DNA from: Corynebacterium sp. MSK041 | GTDB lineage: Bacteria > Actinomycetota > Actinomycetes > Mycobacteriales > Mycobacteriaceae | DNA: 64,000 bases | Reading direction: 5' to 3' | NCBI RefSeq assembly: GCF_030232265.1 | Contig: NZ_JASPJK010000002.1 | Span: forward strand, 186,001-250,000 | Shown here: one piece after another, positions 9,157 through 21,933 of the stretch | Numbering within the stretch: the first letter of the stretch is position 1 | Layout: each line of letters begins with the position of its first letter | Translations under genes and position numbers: made by a program | Notes under the pieces: generated by a model | Databases searched by the model: none | Seen by the model: the letters and a program-made list of their open reading frames with translations, nothing else | What the model was told of the DNA's origin: nothing

Positions 9157-9942
9157 TTAAATGAGGTTTCGTTCGGCCAAGCGGTCAACAACCTGCGCGG
9201 CGATGTCGGAGGCACGACCTTCTAGGATCTCGCCACCAGCACGGGCAGGGATCTCAGTAGCAGCGGTGACAGAGGTCGCGGCATTTGCCAGACCCACCTG
9301 CGCCGGATCCACACCGATATCGGCCAGGCTCAGACGCGTGATCTCATGCTTCTTCGCGGCCATCATGCCCTTGAAGTTGGGGAAGCGTGGCTTATCCGCC
9401 AGTTCCGTCACGGTGACCAGCGCCGGCAATGTTGCTTCCAGTTCCCACGTGCCATGGTCATCCTCACGGGTCGCAGCGATCACATCACCAGCAAGACGCA
9501 GACCATGCACCTGCGTCAAGGCCGGCACCTGGCGGTACTCCGCCAACAAGCCAGGCACAGCACCGGTCTCACCATCCGAGGACTGGTTACCCGCGATGAC
9601 AAGAGCAACATCATCGAGTGTGTTCAGCACGTTGTGCAACGCCCAGGCGGTGCCGATGGCATCGGATCCGGCCAAGGTGTCGTCGATAAGCGAGACTGCA
9701 TCATCCGCACCCATCGCGATCGCCTTGCGCAATGCTTCCTCGCAGCCTTCCGGCCCCATCGTGACAGCGACAACCTTGTAGTCGCCGGCATCACGCAGGC
9801 GCAGAGCAGCCTCAACGGCGTATTCGTTGATCTCATCGAGGACATTGTCCGCACTTGCGCGATCGAGCGTGTTGTCCGGCTCGAGGGTCTTCGCCGACCA
9901 CGTGTCGGGCACGTTTTTCACCAGCACAGCAATGGTGGGCAT
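9157..9942 (-). CDS. etfB: Electron transfer flavoprotein beta subunit
   Basis: AMP-binding beta subunit of 261 aa, heterodimer partner of EtfA. It begins MPTIAVLVKNVPDTW; the ATG at 9942 is chosen over an in-frame start at 9981 because GGAAGG is correctly spaced upstream and homologues begin at this MxIxVxVK motif. DEINEYAVEAALRL, VTMGPEGCEEALRKAIAMG and ADDAVSLID are conserved ETF-beta segments. It is first in an etfB-etfA-cysteine desulfurase operon. Confidence 0.95.
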   Translation of the reverse strand: MPTIAVLVKNVPDTWSAKTLEPDNTLDRASADNVLDEINEYAVEAALRLRDAGDYKVVAVTMGPEGCEEALRKAIAMGADDAVSLIDDTLAGSDAIGTAWALHNVLNTLDDVALVIAGNQSSDGETGAVPGLLAEYRQVPALTQVHGLRLAGDVIAATREDDHGTWELEATLPALVTVTELADKPRFPNFKGMMAAKKHEITRLSLADIGVDPAQVGLANAATSVTAATEIPARAGGEILEGRASDIAAQVVDRLAERNLI

Positions 9943-9983
9943 GAAAAAGTCACCTTCCGTCAAGATTTTTGCAAAGCCCAAGC

Positions 9984-11255
9984 CTAGCGCACTCGCGCAC
10001 CGCAGATGAAGGCCGTGGCACCATCCCCCACCCGCGCGATGACCACGGCCATCGGCCGGGCGCCTTTCAGTTTCAACTTCGTGCGCAATTGATCAGGATT
10101 CACATCAACACCGCGCACGAGAATCTCCAACGCACCCGCGCCATGCGCTTGGAGTGCGGGCCGCAGCTTCTTCAACGGGACCTGCTCAATGAAAGGAAAC
10201 CCCGAGTAGCCATCCGGCAGTGCATCTCCCGACAAGTAAGCAATGTGCGGATCGAGCATGGTCAGCCCGTGCCGCGCGCCCCACTGTTGTACGAGGCCCG
10301 CGCGCACAATCGCACCATCCGGATCCACGATGAAGCTTCTTGGCTTATCGACGTCCACCGCACCCCCATCATCTGTCACCGTCTCCGTGAAACCGTCCCG
10401 GATGACCACTGCCTCCCGGCGATGTTCCGCGAGATCCGGTGTGTAGAGGCACGCTTCTTTCACGCCACCGTCCACACTGACCACGCTGACCAGCCCGTGC
10501 CAGTCCGAGTAGTCAATACCGGGCGCACATTTGATGGCCAGCGCTGCACCGGGGTAAGCCTCAATGAGATCCGGCAGCGCAGGGATGAGCTTGGCCGGGT
10601 CCGTTATGCGACGCCCATCAGCCCGGCGCGCAGGGTCCGCCACAATGACTCGGCCAGGACCGGAGCCAGAACATGCGCGGATGCGAGGGCCGGAGCTGCT
10701 TGCCGGGGTGGTCACGGGTGCGAGGGCATCAGCTTGTGCCACCCAAGCCGTCCCGCTTACGCGGAACGACTGGGGCACGGGAAGCTGGAGATTGTGCCGC
10801 GCCATGAGCAGGCGCGTGTAGTCCAGGTCAGTGCCCAAGTATTCCATGCCAGCCGCGGTCATAGCGGGTGCTTCGGTACCGATGGAACACGTGACGTCGT
10901 GGACGAGGGAAGCCCCAGCGCGGGCGATACGTTCGGCGCGAACCTGCGCGACAGCGTGCGGGGTGGCTTGCTGCGCGGAATCATTATCGGCTAACCACTG
11001 TGTGCTGGCCTCCTCCCCGATCTTCGGAGCGAGGGTCCGGCGTGCCTGGATGAGCTCCATGACGGCGCGAGTGTGATCGCCGAACTGGCCGTGCAGTTTC
11101 TTGTGGTCCACGATGGCGCTCTTCTTGGTCAGCTCGACTTCCTCGGCGGCAGCCGCGATCTTGTCGCCGTGTTCGATGAGGAAGCGGACCTCTTCTGGGC
11201 TAAAGCTCAAACTGCTTGCCCATTCGGTTAACGGGGTTGGATTCGAAGAGTTCAC
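9984..11255 (-). CDS. Class I SAM-dependent methyltransferase with THUMP-like domain
   Basis: Protein of up to 423 aa. A SAM-binding Rossmann domain sits in the middle (VHDVTCSIGTEAPAM, then LGTDLDYTRLLMARHN, then VIVADPARRADGRR). A C-terminal THUMP-like domain (IEQVPLKKLRPAL, LEILVRGVDVNPDQLRTKL) suggests an RNA substrate. Actinobacterial homologues are conserved and lie in the same etf-NUDIX context; the target is unknown. The start is uncertain: the GTG at 11255 overlaps the NUDIX gene by 56 bp, while a TTG at 11210 would reduce the overlap to about 11 bp. Confidence 0.82.
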   Translation of the reverse strand: MNSSNPTPLTEWASSLSFSPEEVRFLIEHGDKIAAAAEEVELTKKSAIVDHKKLHGQFGDHTRAVMELIQARRTLAPKIGEEASTQWLADNDSAQQATPHAVAQVRAERIARAGASLVHDVTCSIGTEAPAMTAAGMEYLGTDLDYTRLLMARHNLQLPVPQSFRVSGTAWVAQADALAPVTTPASSSGPRIRACSGSGPGRVIVADPARRADGRRITDPAKLIPALPDLIEAYPGAALAIKCAPGIDYSDWHGLVSVVSVDGGVKEACLYTPDLAEHRREAVVIRDGFTETVTDDGGAVDVDKPRSFIVDPDGAIVRAGLVQQWGARHGLTMLDPHIAYLSGDALPDGYSGFPFIEQVPLKKLRPALQAHGAGALEILVRGVDVNPDQLRTKLKLKGARPMAVVIARVGDGATAFICGARVR

Positions 11256-12027
11256 GGTAGCGCGGAATGTCTACTGGGTCTCCCACAACAGCTTCGATTG
11301 GCAGGCCTTTCACGTGCTCCATGATCTCGGCAACACTGTTGAACTCGGCGATGTCATGCAGCTGTGCCCACGTGGACGGTGCGAAGCGGACAAGGCCTTG
11401 GCGCCAGCCATCCAGCAGGAGGCTGGGCGGGAACCAGTTCGCGTCACTGGCCTCACCCGTGGTCACATCCGGTTCTTGGCCCTCGGGCAGCTCAGCGATG
11501 AAGGTGAAGGTGTCGAACCACACGCCCTTCTCCGACTTCCCTACCCAACGGCCCGAGGGCTTGAGCAAAGACGCATCCACGTCCAGGCCGGTTTCCTCCA
11601 GTAGCTCCGTGAACGAGAGCTCGTGGCTTTCCAGCCGTCTGCGGGCGTGGTGGAAGGGTCGGGCGTCGCTAAGGAGGGTTCCAGAGTCGTCGACAAGCAA
11701 GAGCGTGCCTGTTTCCTCGAAGAGCTCGCGTACAGCAGCGAACATGAGGGCGTGGGCTTGGCGTGGCTTGACGTCGAGCTGTTTGGCCAAGTCGCTCACG
11801 GATCGGCCGGACCACAACTGCTTCGCTTCGTCCTGGTTCGGCGGGAAATCACGGATATCCACACCACCACCGGGAAAGACCGTCATGCCGGGGTAATTAG
11901 CCATGGTGAGCACGCGTTCCTGCATCCACACCTCAAGGCCGTTAGCGCCATCGCGCACAAGGATCACCGTGGCCGAAAGGCGGCCATAGTTGATGCCTTT
12001 CATGTCTTCTTCATCACGCCGTGCCAC
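11200..12027 (-). CDS. NUDIX hydrolase-like protein, NUDT19/RppH-like length
   Basis: Protein of 275 aa with a NUDIX fold. Seen: VILVRDGANGLEVWMQER (first strand), FPGGGVD, and the helix AAVRELFEETGTLL, which matches the REUXEEXG core of the NUDIX box with a long insertion between the FPGG and RELFEE parts. That insertion is typical of NUDT7/19-type CoA-pyrophosphatase-like proteins, so the substrate may be acyl-CoA or a nucleoside diphosphate derivative; this is inference. The GTG start at 12027 is set by a strong AAGGAGGTGA ribosome-binding site. Confidence 0.85.
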   Translation of the reverse strand: MARRDEEDMKGINYGRLSATVILVRDGANGLEVWMQERVLTMANYPGMTVFPGGGVDIRDFPPNQDEAKQLWSGRSVSDLAKQLDVKPRQAHALMFAAVRELFEETGTLLLVDDSGTLLSDARPFHHARRRLESHELSFTELLEETGLDVDASLLKPSGRWVGKSEKGVWFDTFTFIAELPEGQEPDVTTGEASDANWFPPSLLLDGWRQGLVRFAPSTWAQLHDIAEFNSVAEIMEHVKGLPIEAVVGDPVDIPRYRELFESNPVNRMGKQFEL

Positions 12028-12065
12028 GGTTCACCTCCTTACGCCTTTCCTCTTCCTGCTTCTAC

Positions 12066-12111
12066 CCGTTTGATTCCTTTTGATCTCCGTTTGATTCCTT
12101 ATCCCCGTTTG
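12066..12111. repeat. Short direct repeats between the NUDIX and ABC ATPase genes
   Basis: CCGTTTGATTCCTT occurs at 12066-12079 and again at 12087-12100 (period 21), and a partial copy CCGTTTG starts at 12105. The repeats lie in the 99-bp spacer between the ABC ATPase stop and the NUDIX start on the minus strand. No function is recognised. Confidence 0.6.
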
Positions 12112-12126
12112 CTCTTCGTTGGAAGA

Positions 12127-12987
12127 TCAAACGCGGTGCGCGCCCCCTCGGGTTTCCCTGCGGGCGAAGAAGCGATTGTCTTCTTTGGTGATCTTAATCG
12201 GCTGGTGGTACGCCTTGGTCAGGTTTTCACTGGTCAATACATCGTCGATAAGGCCTTGTGCGACCACGGAACCTTCATCCAGTAGCATGGCGTGCGTAAA
12301 CCCGTAGGGAATTTCCTCTACATGGTGCGTGATCATGACAATGGCGGGCGCATCCGGGTCGAGCGCGAGATCGCTGAGATACCCCACGAGGTCCTCGCGG
12401 CCGCCGAGATCCAAACCAGCACCCGGCTCGTCCATGATGAGCAGCTCTGGGTTGACCATGATGGCGCGGGCGATGAGCACGCGCTTTTTCTCACCATCGG
12501 AGAGTGTGCCCCAGCGACGGCCCAGCAGATGAAGGCCCCCAACCTGCTCGAGGGATTCGTAGACCTGCTCCACGTCTACGTCCTCATATTCCTCACGCCA
12601 GCGACCAACGACGGCATAGCCGCCGGAGATGACCACGTCCTCGACGATCTCATCGCCCGGCACACGGTCCGCCAGTGACGTCGTAGTCATGCCGATCACC
12701 GCACGCAGATCACGCATATCTGTCTTGCCCAGCTGCTCCCCCAACACGAAGGCCGTGCCCTCCGACGGGAATTCCTGTGCCGAAGCGATGCGAATCAGCG
12801 TCGTTTTACCTGCACCGTTCGGGCCGATGACCACCCAGCGTTCATCCAGCTCCACTTGCCAGTCAACGGGCCCCACCAGTGTGCGTCCCCCGCGACGGAA
12901 CTCCACCCCCCGAAAGTCGATGAGAAGGTCAGGGTTGGTCGGCGCAAGATCAGAATGGTTTGTCGGTGCATTAGTCACGCCCACCAT
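12127..12987 (-). CDS. Stand-alone ABC ATPase
   Basis: Nucleotide-binding protein of 286 aa. Walker A is IGPNGAGKTTL, the signature is LSDGEKKRVLIARA, Walker B is LLIMDEPGAGLD, and the H-loop is in ITHHVEEIP. It resembles the YlmA/ModF-like single-domain ATPases that have no cognate permease gene beside them. None is present here: the neighbours are a NUDIX gene and glgE. Its role is unknown. The ATG at 12987 has no good ribosome-binding site. Confidence 0.85.
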   Translation of the reverse strand: MVGVTNAPTNHSDLAPTNPDLLIDFRGVEFRRGGRTLVGPVDWQVELDERWVVIGPNGAGKTTLIRIASAQEFPSEGTAFVLGEQLGKTDMRDLRAVIGMTTTSLADRVPGDEIVEDVVISGGYAVVGRWREEYEDVDVEQVYESLEQVGGLHLLGRRWGTLSDGEKKRVLIARAIMVNPELLIMDEPGAGLDLGGREDLVGYLSDLALDPDAPAIVMITHHVEEIPYGFTHAMLLDEGSVVAQGLIDDVLTSENLTKAYHQPIKITKEDNRFFARRETRGGAHRV

Positions 12988-13120
12988 TGTGGCGCATTTT
13001 TTCCTCTTTCGGTGCCCCGACTCGGCGCGCCGTCCTCCGCTAGGCTGGGTGTGGACTTCTGCCCTGCTGTGAAACGGTTAGTGGCGCGACGGCAACACCG
13101 AACCGGACGAGGTGACATAA

Positions 13121-15139
13121 ATGGCGATTGGCCGACTTGGAATCGATGACGTAAGGCCCCGCACCACCGACGGTGCCGTACCCACGAAAGCTGTGGTTGG
13201 GGAGGTTGTGCCGATCTCCGCGCTTATCTGGCGCGAAGGACATGATGCGATTTCCGCCACGGTTGTGGTCACGTCCCCCGATGGGCGCACGTTTAACCTT
13301 CCCATGACCGCGGAAGAGTACCGCCCCGACTACTGCCACGCTGTGTTTACCCCGGATAGCCCCGGCCAGTGGCGCTTCCATGTGGAAGCATGGTCGGACC
13401 CGATTGCCACCTGGCGCAATGCTGTGACCAAGAAGTCTGCCGCCGGACAGAGCGCAGCAGAGATGGACAATGACTTGATCCACGGTGCGGAGCTGCTCAA
13501 CCGCGCTGCTAAAGGCTCTGCGGATAGTGCTCTCCTACGCTCGGCGGCCAAGGCTTTGGAAGCCGAGGCCCCGCTGCGCGACCGTCTTGCACCCGCCTTG
13601 TCCCATGAGGTTGCGGCGGCTCTTGCTGCTCAGCCTCTGCGCGAGTTGGTGACGGAGGGGCCGGAGTGTGCGGTGAACGTCGAAAGGCGAAAGGCCCTGT
13701 TTAGCTCCTGGTATGAGCTCTTCCCACGCTCGACGGGTGGCTGGGACGCAGAAGGCCACCCGGTGCACGGTACCTTTGCCACAACCGCTGAGGCGCTTCC
13801 ACGCGTGGCTGCTATGGGCTTCGACACGGTCTACTTCCCGCCGATCCACCCGATTGGCACGCTCAACCGCAAGGGGCCGAATAACACTCTCGTGGCGGAA
13901 GAGGGCGACGTTGGTTCGCCGTGGGCCATCGGTTCCGCTGAGGGCGGGCACGACGCGATTCACCCCGAATTAGGGACGGAGAAAGACCTCCGTGCACTCA
14001 TCGCACGTGCCCAGGAGCTCGGCTTGGAAGTCGCCCTAGATCTCGCGCTGCAGGCAGCCCCGGATCACCCGTGGGCCAAGACACATCCTGAGTTCTTCAC
14101 CGTGCTGCCGGACGGCACCATCGCGTACGCCGAGAACCCGCCAAAGAAGTACCAGGACATCTACCCCATCAACTTTGATAACGCGCCGAAGAAGATCTAT
14201 AAGGAGATCTACCGCGTGGTCATGCACTGGGTTGAGCTGGGTATTACCACTTTCCGCGTGGACAATCCGCATACCAAGCCCGCGAATTTCTGGCACTGGC
14301 TCATCGCAAAAGTCCACGAAACACACCCGGAAGTCATCTTCCTCGCCGAGGCTTTCACCCGTCCGGCGCGTCTGTTGGGTCTGGCCAAGGCCGGATTCTC
14401 ACAGTCCTACACCTACTTCCCGTGGAAGACCACAAAGAAGGAACTCACGGGCTTCGCGTTGGACTGTGTGCGTGAGGCGGACATCTGCCGGCCATCCTTC
14501 TGGGTGAATACCCCGGATATCCTCCACGCGTTCATCCAAACCGGGAACCGCGCCGCCTTTGCTCTCCGCGCCACCCTCGCTGCCACGCTCAGTCCGCTGT
14601 GGGGCATGTACTCCGGCTTTGAGCTCTACGAACACGAGCCCGTCGCTCCCGGTAGTGAGGAATACCTCGACTCTGAGAAGTACCAGCTCCGACCGCGCGA
14701 CTACCAAGGCGCACTGGACAACGGCGATTCCCTCGAGCCGTACATCACGCTGCTCAACCGCATCCGCCGCGATCACCCCGCCTTCCAGCAGCTGCGCAAC
14801 CTCACGTTCCACACCGTGGACAATGAGCAGCTCATCGCGTACTCCAAATTCGATCCGGTCACCGGCGACAGCGTGCTCACCGTGGTCAATCTCGACCCCA
14901 CCTACACGCAAGAGGGCATGATCACGCTCAACATGGAAGCCCTCGGTCTCTCGCCCGCCGCTTCCTTCACCGTCCACGACATGGTCACCGGCGCCGAATA
15001 CGAATGGAGCATGCGCAATTACATCCGGTTGAGCCCCGTGGAAAATGTCGCGCACATCTTCCGCCTCCCGCTTATCGACGAAACCTTGCGCACCCCACTC
15101 GCCTTCCGACACCTCGCCGATGAGGACTACCGCCCGTAG
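13121..15139 (+). CDS. glgE: Maltose-1-phosphate maltosyltransferase GlgE
   Basis: GlgE extends alpha-1,4-glucans from alpha-maltose-1-phosphate in the actinobacterial trehalose-to-glucan route. The protein is 672 aa, the usual length, with an N-terminal beta domain (GRLGIDDVRPRT start) and a GH13 catalytic barrel. The nucleophile Asp is in TTFRVDNPHTKP and the acid/base Glu in FLAEAFTRP; YFPPIHPIG and SAEGGHDAIHPELG are also typical. GAGGTGA precedes the ATG. A TAGGCT box near 13041 may be the promoter. glgB follows 39 nt downstream and adds branches. Confidence 0.96.
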   Translation: MAIGRLGIDDVRPRTTDGAVPTKAVVGEVVPISALIWREGHDAISATVVVTSPDGRTFNLPMTAEEYRPDYCHAVFTPDSPGQWRFHVEAWSDPIATWRNAVTKKSAAGQSAAEMDNDLIHGAELLNRAAKGSADSALLRSAAKALEAEAPLRDRLAPALSHEVAAALAAQPLRELVTEGPECAVNVERRKALFSSWYELFPRSTGGWDAEGHPVHGTFATTAEALPRVAAMGFDTVYFPPIHPIGTLNRKGPNNTLVAEEGDVGSPWAIGSAEGGHDAIHPELGTEKDLRALIARAQELGLEVALDLALQAAPDHPWAKTHPEFFTVLPDGTIAYAENPPKKYQDIYPINFDNAPKKIYKEIYRVVMHWVELGITTFRVDNPHTKPANFWHWLIAKVHETHPEVIFLAEAFTRPARLLGLAKAGFSQSYTYFPWKTTKKELTGFALDCVREADICRPSFWVNTPDILHAFIQTGNRAAFALRATLAATLSPLWGMYSGFELYEHEPVAPGSEEYLDSEKYQLRPRDYQGALDNGDSLEPYITLLNRIRRDHPAFQQLRNLTFHTVDNEQLIAYSKFDPVTGDSVLTVVNLDPTYTQEGMITLNMEALGLSPAASFTVHDMVTGAEYEWSMRNYIRLSPVENVAHIFRLPLIDETLRTPLAFRHLADEDYRP

Positions 15140-15178
15140 GATGGGCCAACAATAGTGCCCGAAAGGAAACATTCCGAC

Positions 15179-17371
<2,193 letters not shown>

Positions 17372-17387
17372 GGCTCGCCGAGTCTTC

Positions 17388-17675
17388 TTAGCGCGCGGCC
17401 CAACAGTGGCGGTGCCAATGGCGGCGATCATCAGCGCGCCCACCCGTGTCGCGGGGCCACGCAACGACGTGCGCAACACCAGGCGGAATGTTCTGGTTGC
17501 AGCGCGGGCAGATGTAGAACTTCGTGGCGGAGGCTGACCCCATCTGACGCACGAGGTACATCTCCCCGTTCGCCCAACTCGGCCCCTCTTCTTCACGGGT
17601 GTCCCAGTACGCGCTGCCATCCCGTGGTAGCGGACGTGGCGCTCTGCCCGTGGCTCGGCGATTTCGGCGTGGCAT
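17388..17675 (-). CDS. Small conserved actinobacterial zinc-binding-like protein
   Basis: Protein of 95 aa, starting MPRRNRRATGRAPRPLPRD. The C-terminal half has the conserved block KFYICPRCNQNIPPGVAHV followed by DDRRHWHRHCW. The CxxC and the later His/Cys cluster could bind one zinc ion. Homologues in actinobacteria are often annotated loosely as ATP/GTP-binding protein; no nucleotide-binding motif is visible. The start is 4 nt after the nucS stop, so the two genes are co-transcribed, which makes a nucleic-acid role plausible. An upstream in-frame extension to 17726 overlaps nucS and is rejected. Confidence 0.8.
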   Translation of the reverse strand: MPRRNRRATGRAPRPLPRDGSAYWDTREEEGPSWANGEMYLVRQMGSASATKFYICPRCNQNIPPGVAHVVAWPRDTGGRADDRRHWHRHCWAAR

Positions 17676-17679
17676 ATCG

Positions 17680-18372
17680 CTAGAACAGGCGGAGTTCGTT
17701 CGACTCGATGCCACGCAGCTCGTCATAGTCGAGCGTCACGCACTCAATGCCACGGTCTTCCGCCAAGGTTCGAGCTTGAGGCTTAATTTCCTGTGCCGCA
17801 AACACGCCACGAACCGGACGCAGCAGCGCATCGCGGTTGAGCATCTCCACGTAGCGCGTAAGCTGCTCCACACCATCAATCCCACCACGGCGCTTGACCT
17901 CAACGGCAACCGCCGCACCGTTCTCATCGCGCGCCATAATGTCCACCGGCCCCAATGGCGTGGGGTATTCCCGGCGGACGAGAGTGAAGCCGTCACCGAG
18001 CGTCTCAATATGATCTGCGAGCAATTCCTGCAGGTGCGCTTCCACGCCGTCTTTGATCAAACCGGGGTCCTCACCGAGCTCATAGGTCACATCCGCGTGA
18101 ATCTCCTCAATGGTGACACGCAACTGCTCCCCTTTCGGGTTCTCCACGACCCACAAGGCAGCGCCAGTGTCCTCCCCATCCACATCCACGATCGCCTCTT
18201 CGGTGATCGTGCACGGCGGCGTCATCCAATTCAACGGTTTATAGGCACGATCATCCGCATGAACAGACAAAGAGCCATCAGCTTTAACCATGATCAGGCG
18301 GTCCGCGAGCGGCAGGTGAGCATCAAGCCGACCAACATAATCCACGGAGCACCGGGCGATAACAAGACGCAT
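17680..18372 (-). CDS. nucS: Mismatch-specific endonuclease NucS (EndoMS)
   Basis: NucS cleaves both strands at G-T, G-G and T-T mismatches and replaces MutS/MutL in many actinobacteria. The 230-aa protein has the N-terminal dimerisation domain ([20 protein letters not shown]) and a C-terminal RecB-like nuclease domain with [12 protein letters not shown] and [20 protein letters not shown], which hold the metal-binding Asp, Glu and Lys. The C-terminus ELRLF resembles the sliding-clamp-binding tail (LTLF in C. glutamicum). The start at 18372 gives the family N-terminus; TAGGGT lies 7 nt upstream, and the spacer itself contains GGAGG. Confidence 0.95.
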   Translation of the reverse strand: MRLVIARCSVDYVGRLDAHLPLADRLIMVKADGSLSVHADDRAYKPLNWMTPPCTITEEAIVDVDGEDTGAALWVVENPKGEQLRVTIEEIHADVTYELGEDPGLIKDGVEAHLQELLADHIETLGDGFTLVRREYPTPLGPVDIMARDENGAAVAVEVKRRGGIDGVEQLTRYVEMLNRDALLRPVRGVFAAQEIKPQARTLAEDRGIECVTLDYDELRGIESNELRLF

Positions 18373-18379
18373 GGCCTCC

Positions 18380-18385
18380 ACCCTA
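18380..18385 (-). promoter_or_regulatory. -10 box of nucS (leaderless)
   Basis: TAGGGT on the minus strand, 7 nt before the nucS ATG. The spacer GGAGGCC could also serve as a ribosome-binding site on a longer transcript from DUF2550. Confidence 0.45.
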
Positions 18386-18391
18386 GCCGGG

Positions 18392-18850
18392 CTACTGGTT
18401 TGTGCGGAACGCGCGGTGGTGCAAATCGTTCATATCAGTGCGCACTTGACGACGATCCGGGGCCGACTCCAACCACGACACCAACGCCATTCCCGTGTGC
18501 TGATCGCACGCAAACTCATACTCGCGCCCGTCTGCAGAAAAAATTAAGACCACCTCGACCCCGGGCATAAACTCCCGTTCGGTCTCGGTGGCCTCACGTC
18601 TACCAGTGACATGAATAGCGTTGCGGCTCAGCACCACGTCTGCCCCAAAGGACAGCGAGCGCAGCATGTAGAAGGTCATCCTGGAACCGCTGTAACGCAC
18701 AATGCCATGACGCCAACCGTGCACGCTCTCCGCTGGCAGCGCACGCATGAGCGCCTGAGTTCCGGTCTTGCGCACTGCAACGAACCGCCACAATCCCGCC
18801 GCGGAGAAGACTGCCGCGACAAGGCCAAGAGCGATCCAGAGCACGTTCAT
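18392..18850 (-). CDS. DUF2550 family single-pass membrane protein
   Basis: Protein of 152 aa with one N-terminal transmembrane helix ([19 protein letters not shown]) followed by a cytoplasmic domain. Conserved elements include [10 protein letters not shown] and [14 protein letters not shown]. In Corynebacterium and Mycobacterium this family sits between atpC and nucS, as here. The function is unknown. A leaderless promoter (TAGAAT, 8 nt before the ATG) and the atp terminator separate it from the ATP synthase operon. Confidence 0.88.
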   Translation of the reverse strand: MNVLWIALGLVAAVFSAAGLWRFVAVRKTGTQALMRALPAESVHGWRHGIVRYSGSRMTFYMLRSLSFGADVVLSRNAIHVTGRREATETEREFMPGVEVVLIFSADGREYEFACDQHTGMALVSWLESAPDRRQVRTDMNDLHHRAFRTNQ

Positions 18851-18858
18851 AGCGAAGC

Positions 18859-18864
18859 ATTCTA
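18859..18864 (-). promoter_or_regulatory. -10 box of the DUF2550 gene (leaderless)
   Basis: TAGAAT on the minus strand, 8 nt before the ATG at 18850. Confidence 0.5.
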
Positions 18865-18926
18865 GTCAGTCGCACGCGCGGTTTGTACCGTCGAAAGTTG
18901 GGGGTTTGGCGCGGATAAGCAAAAGC

Positions 18927-18961
18927 GACCCCCGCCCTCCCACACGGGGAAGTCGGGGGTC
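18927..18961 (-). terminator. Terminator of the atp operon
   Basis: GACCCCCG (18927-18934) pairs with CGGGGGTC (18954-18961). On the minus strand the stem is followed by GCTTTTGCTT. It lies 20 nt after the atpC stop. Confidence 0.75.
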
Positions 18962-18980
18962 AAAGAAAATGCCGGAGAAC

Positions 18981-19343
18981 CTAGGCGCTGCCCTTACGAC
19001 GCAGGGCCGCCTGCTCGGCTTCGTGGCGAGCCTTCGCGGTCGGATCATTCTCATCGAACGCTTCGTTAGCATCCACCTCATCGGCGAAGATAGCGAAGTC
19101 GGCGAGAATAGTGACCTTGTTGCCCGTCACAGAGACGAACCCGCCCTGAACAGCCGCAACAATCTTGTCGCCGCTGGTCGGGGTGATGGTCACGACACCG
19201 TTATCCTTGAGCTGGCCCAAGAACGGCTCGTGGCCAGGCAGCACGCCGATCTCACCTTCGGTGGTTTGAGCGGTGACAATGGATGCCCCGCCCTTCCACA
19301 GCATGCGGTCAACCGATACCAGTTGCGCGGTGATTTCAGCCAT
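18981..19343 (-). CDS. atpC: F1 ATP synthase epsilon subunit
   Basis: Epsilon subunit of 120 aa, part of the central stalk, coupling rotation to catalysis and limiting ATP hydrolysis. Seen: [38 protein letters not shown] (beta-sandwich) and a short C-terminal helix region ending RKGSA. It is the last gene of the atp operon, 9 nt after atpD and just before the hairpin at 18927. Confidence 0.96.
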   Translation of the reverse strand: MAEITAQLVSVDRMLWKGGASIVTAQTTEGEIGVLPGHEPFLGQLKDNGVVTITPTSGDKIVAAVQGGFVSVTGNKVTILADFAIFADEVDANEAFDENDPTAKARHEAEQAALRRKGSA

Positions 19344-19352
19344 GAGCTACTC

Positions 19353-20882
<1,530 letters not shown>

Positions 20883-21857
20883 TTAGTCACTTTCTCCGCT
20901 ACCGGACAACGCGCCAGCGCCGCCGATAATCTCGGTGATTTCCTGGGTAATCTTCGCCTGACGGAGCTGGTTCGCTTCGCGCGACAGCTCCCCGGCAAGT
21001 TCAGTTGCGTTGTCCGTTGCGTTCTTCATCGCTGTACGACGTGACGCAGATTCCGCTGCGGACGCTTCCAAGAAGATCGAGTAGAGCGACCTGGAAACGT
21101 ACGCGGGAAGCAGCTGCTCCATCAGAGTCTCTGCATCCGGCTCAAAGTCCATGTCCGGCTGCACAGAGCCCGAAGTGGTGAGCAAATCTTCCTGCTCGAA
21201 CTCGATGTCTTCAAAGACCGGCTCGATTGGAAGCAGCTGGTGGACAGTGGCCTCTTGCGACAGCATGGATACGAACTTCGTGTACACAACATGCACCTGA
21301 TCAAAACCGATAACCGGCTGACCTTCCGGTGCACGCAGGCCTTCACGCCACGCTGCTTCGCCTTCGGAGCTTGCCTGGAAGCCGTGGATCATGTGGTGAC
21401 GCACATCGTGCGTTGCTTCCCACGACGGATCCTGGGACCACCCAGTCCACGCGCCCGCAATCTCCTGATCACGGAAGTCGTAGTGGGTGACGCCCTTTCC
21501 ACCGGTGACATAGCGGACTACGTCATAGCCGGACTCGTTGAGCATCTTCTCAAGCTCGGCAGCCTTCTTAAGAACGTTGTGGTTGTAGCCACCTGCCATG
21601 CCGCGGTCAGACGTGACCACGAGCATCGCGGCGACCTTGCCATTCTCACGCTCATGAAGCATCGGGTGGTCCAGGGATGTTGCAGCGGCAAGCCGCTCCA
21701 TGACGTCCTGCATCTCGTTGGCGTACGGCTGTGCCGCAGCAACGCGCTGCTGAGCCTTGGTGATGCGCGAAGTAGCGATCAGCTCCTGGGCCTTGGTGAT
21801 CTTCTTCGTTGAGTTGACTGACCGGATTCGGTCACGCAATTCGCGAAGTGTTGCCAT
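20883..21857 (-). CDS. atpG: F1 ATP synthase gamma subunit
   Basis: Central rotor shaft of 324 aa. The N-terminal helix MATLRELRDRIRSVNSTKKI and the C-terminal helix with SRRTAMKNATDNATELAGEL, LRQAKITQEITEIIGGAGAL form the coiled coil inside the alpha3beta3 ring. VVTSDRGMAGGYNHNVLKKA is the family signature. An internal acidic segment (FEDIEFEQEDLLTTSGSVQP), rich in Glu and Asp, is typical of actinobacterial gamma subunits. Confidence 0.96.
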   Translation of the reverse strand: MATLRELRDRIRSVNSTKKITKAQELIATSRITKAQQRVAAAQPYANEMQDVMERLAAATSLDHPMLHERENGKVAAMLVVTSDRGMAGGYNHNVLKKAAELEKMLNESGYDVVRYVTGGKGVTHYDFRDQEIAGAWTGWSQDPSWEATHDVRHHMIHGFQASSEGEAAWREGLRAPEGQPVIGFDQVHVVYTKFVSMLSQEATVHQLLPIEPVFEDIEFEQEDLLTTSGSVQPDMDFEPDAETLMEQLLPAYVSRSLYSIFLEASAAESASRRTAMKNATDNATELAGELSREANQLRQAKITQEITEIIGGAGALSGSGESD

Positions 21858-21933
21858 GGTGTGTGCTCCTCCCTTCTCTTAAGTCGTTTCTTTTCAAAGT
21901 GTGAACTTTCGCGTTAACCGGTTTGAGTTCCGG

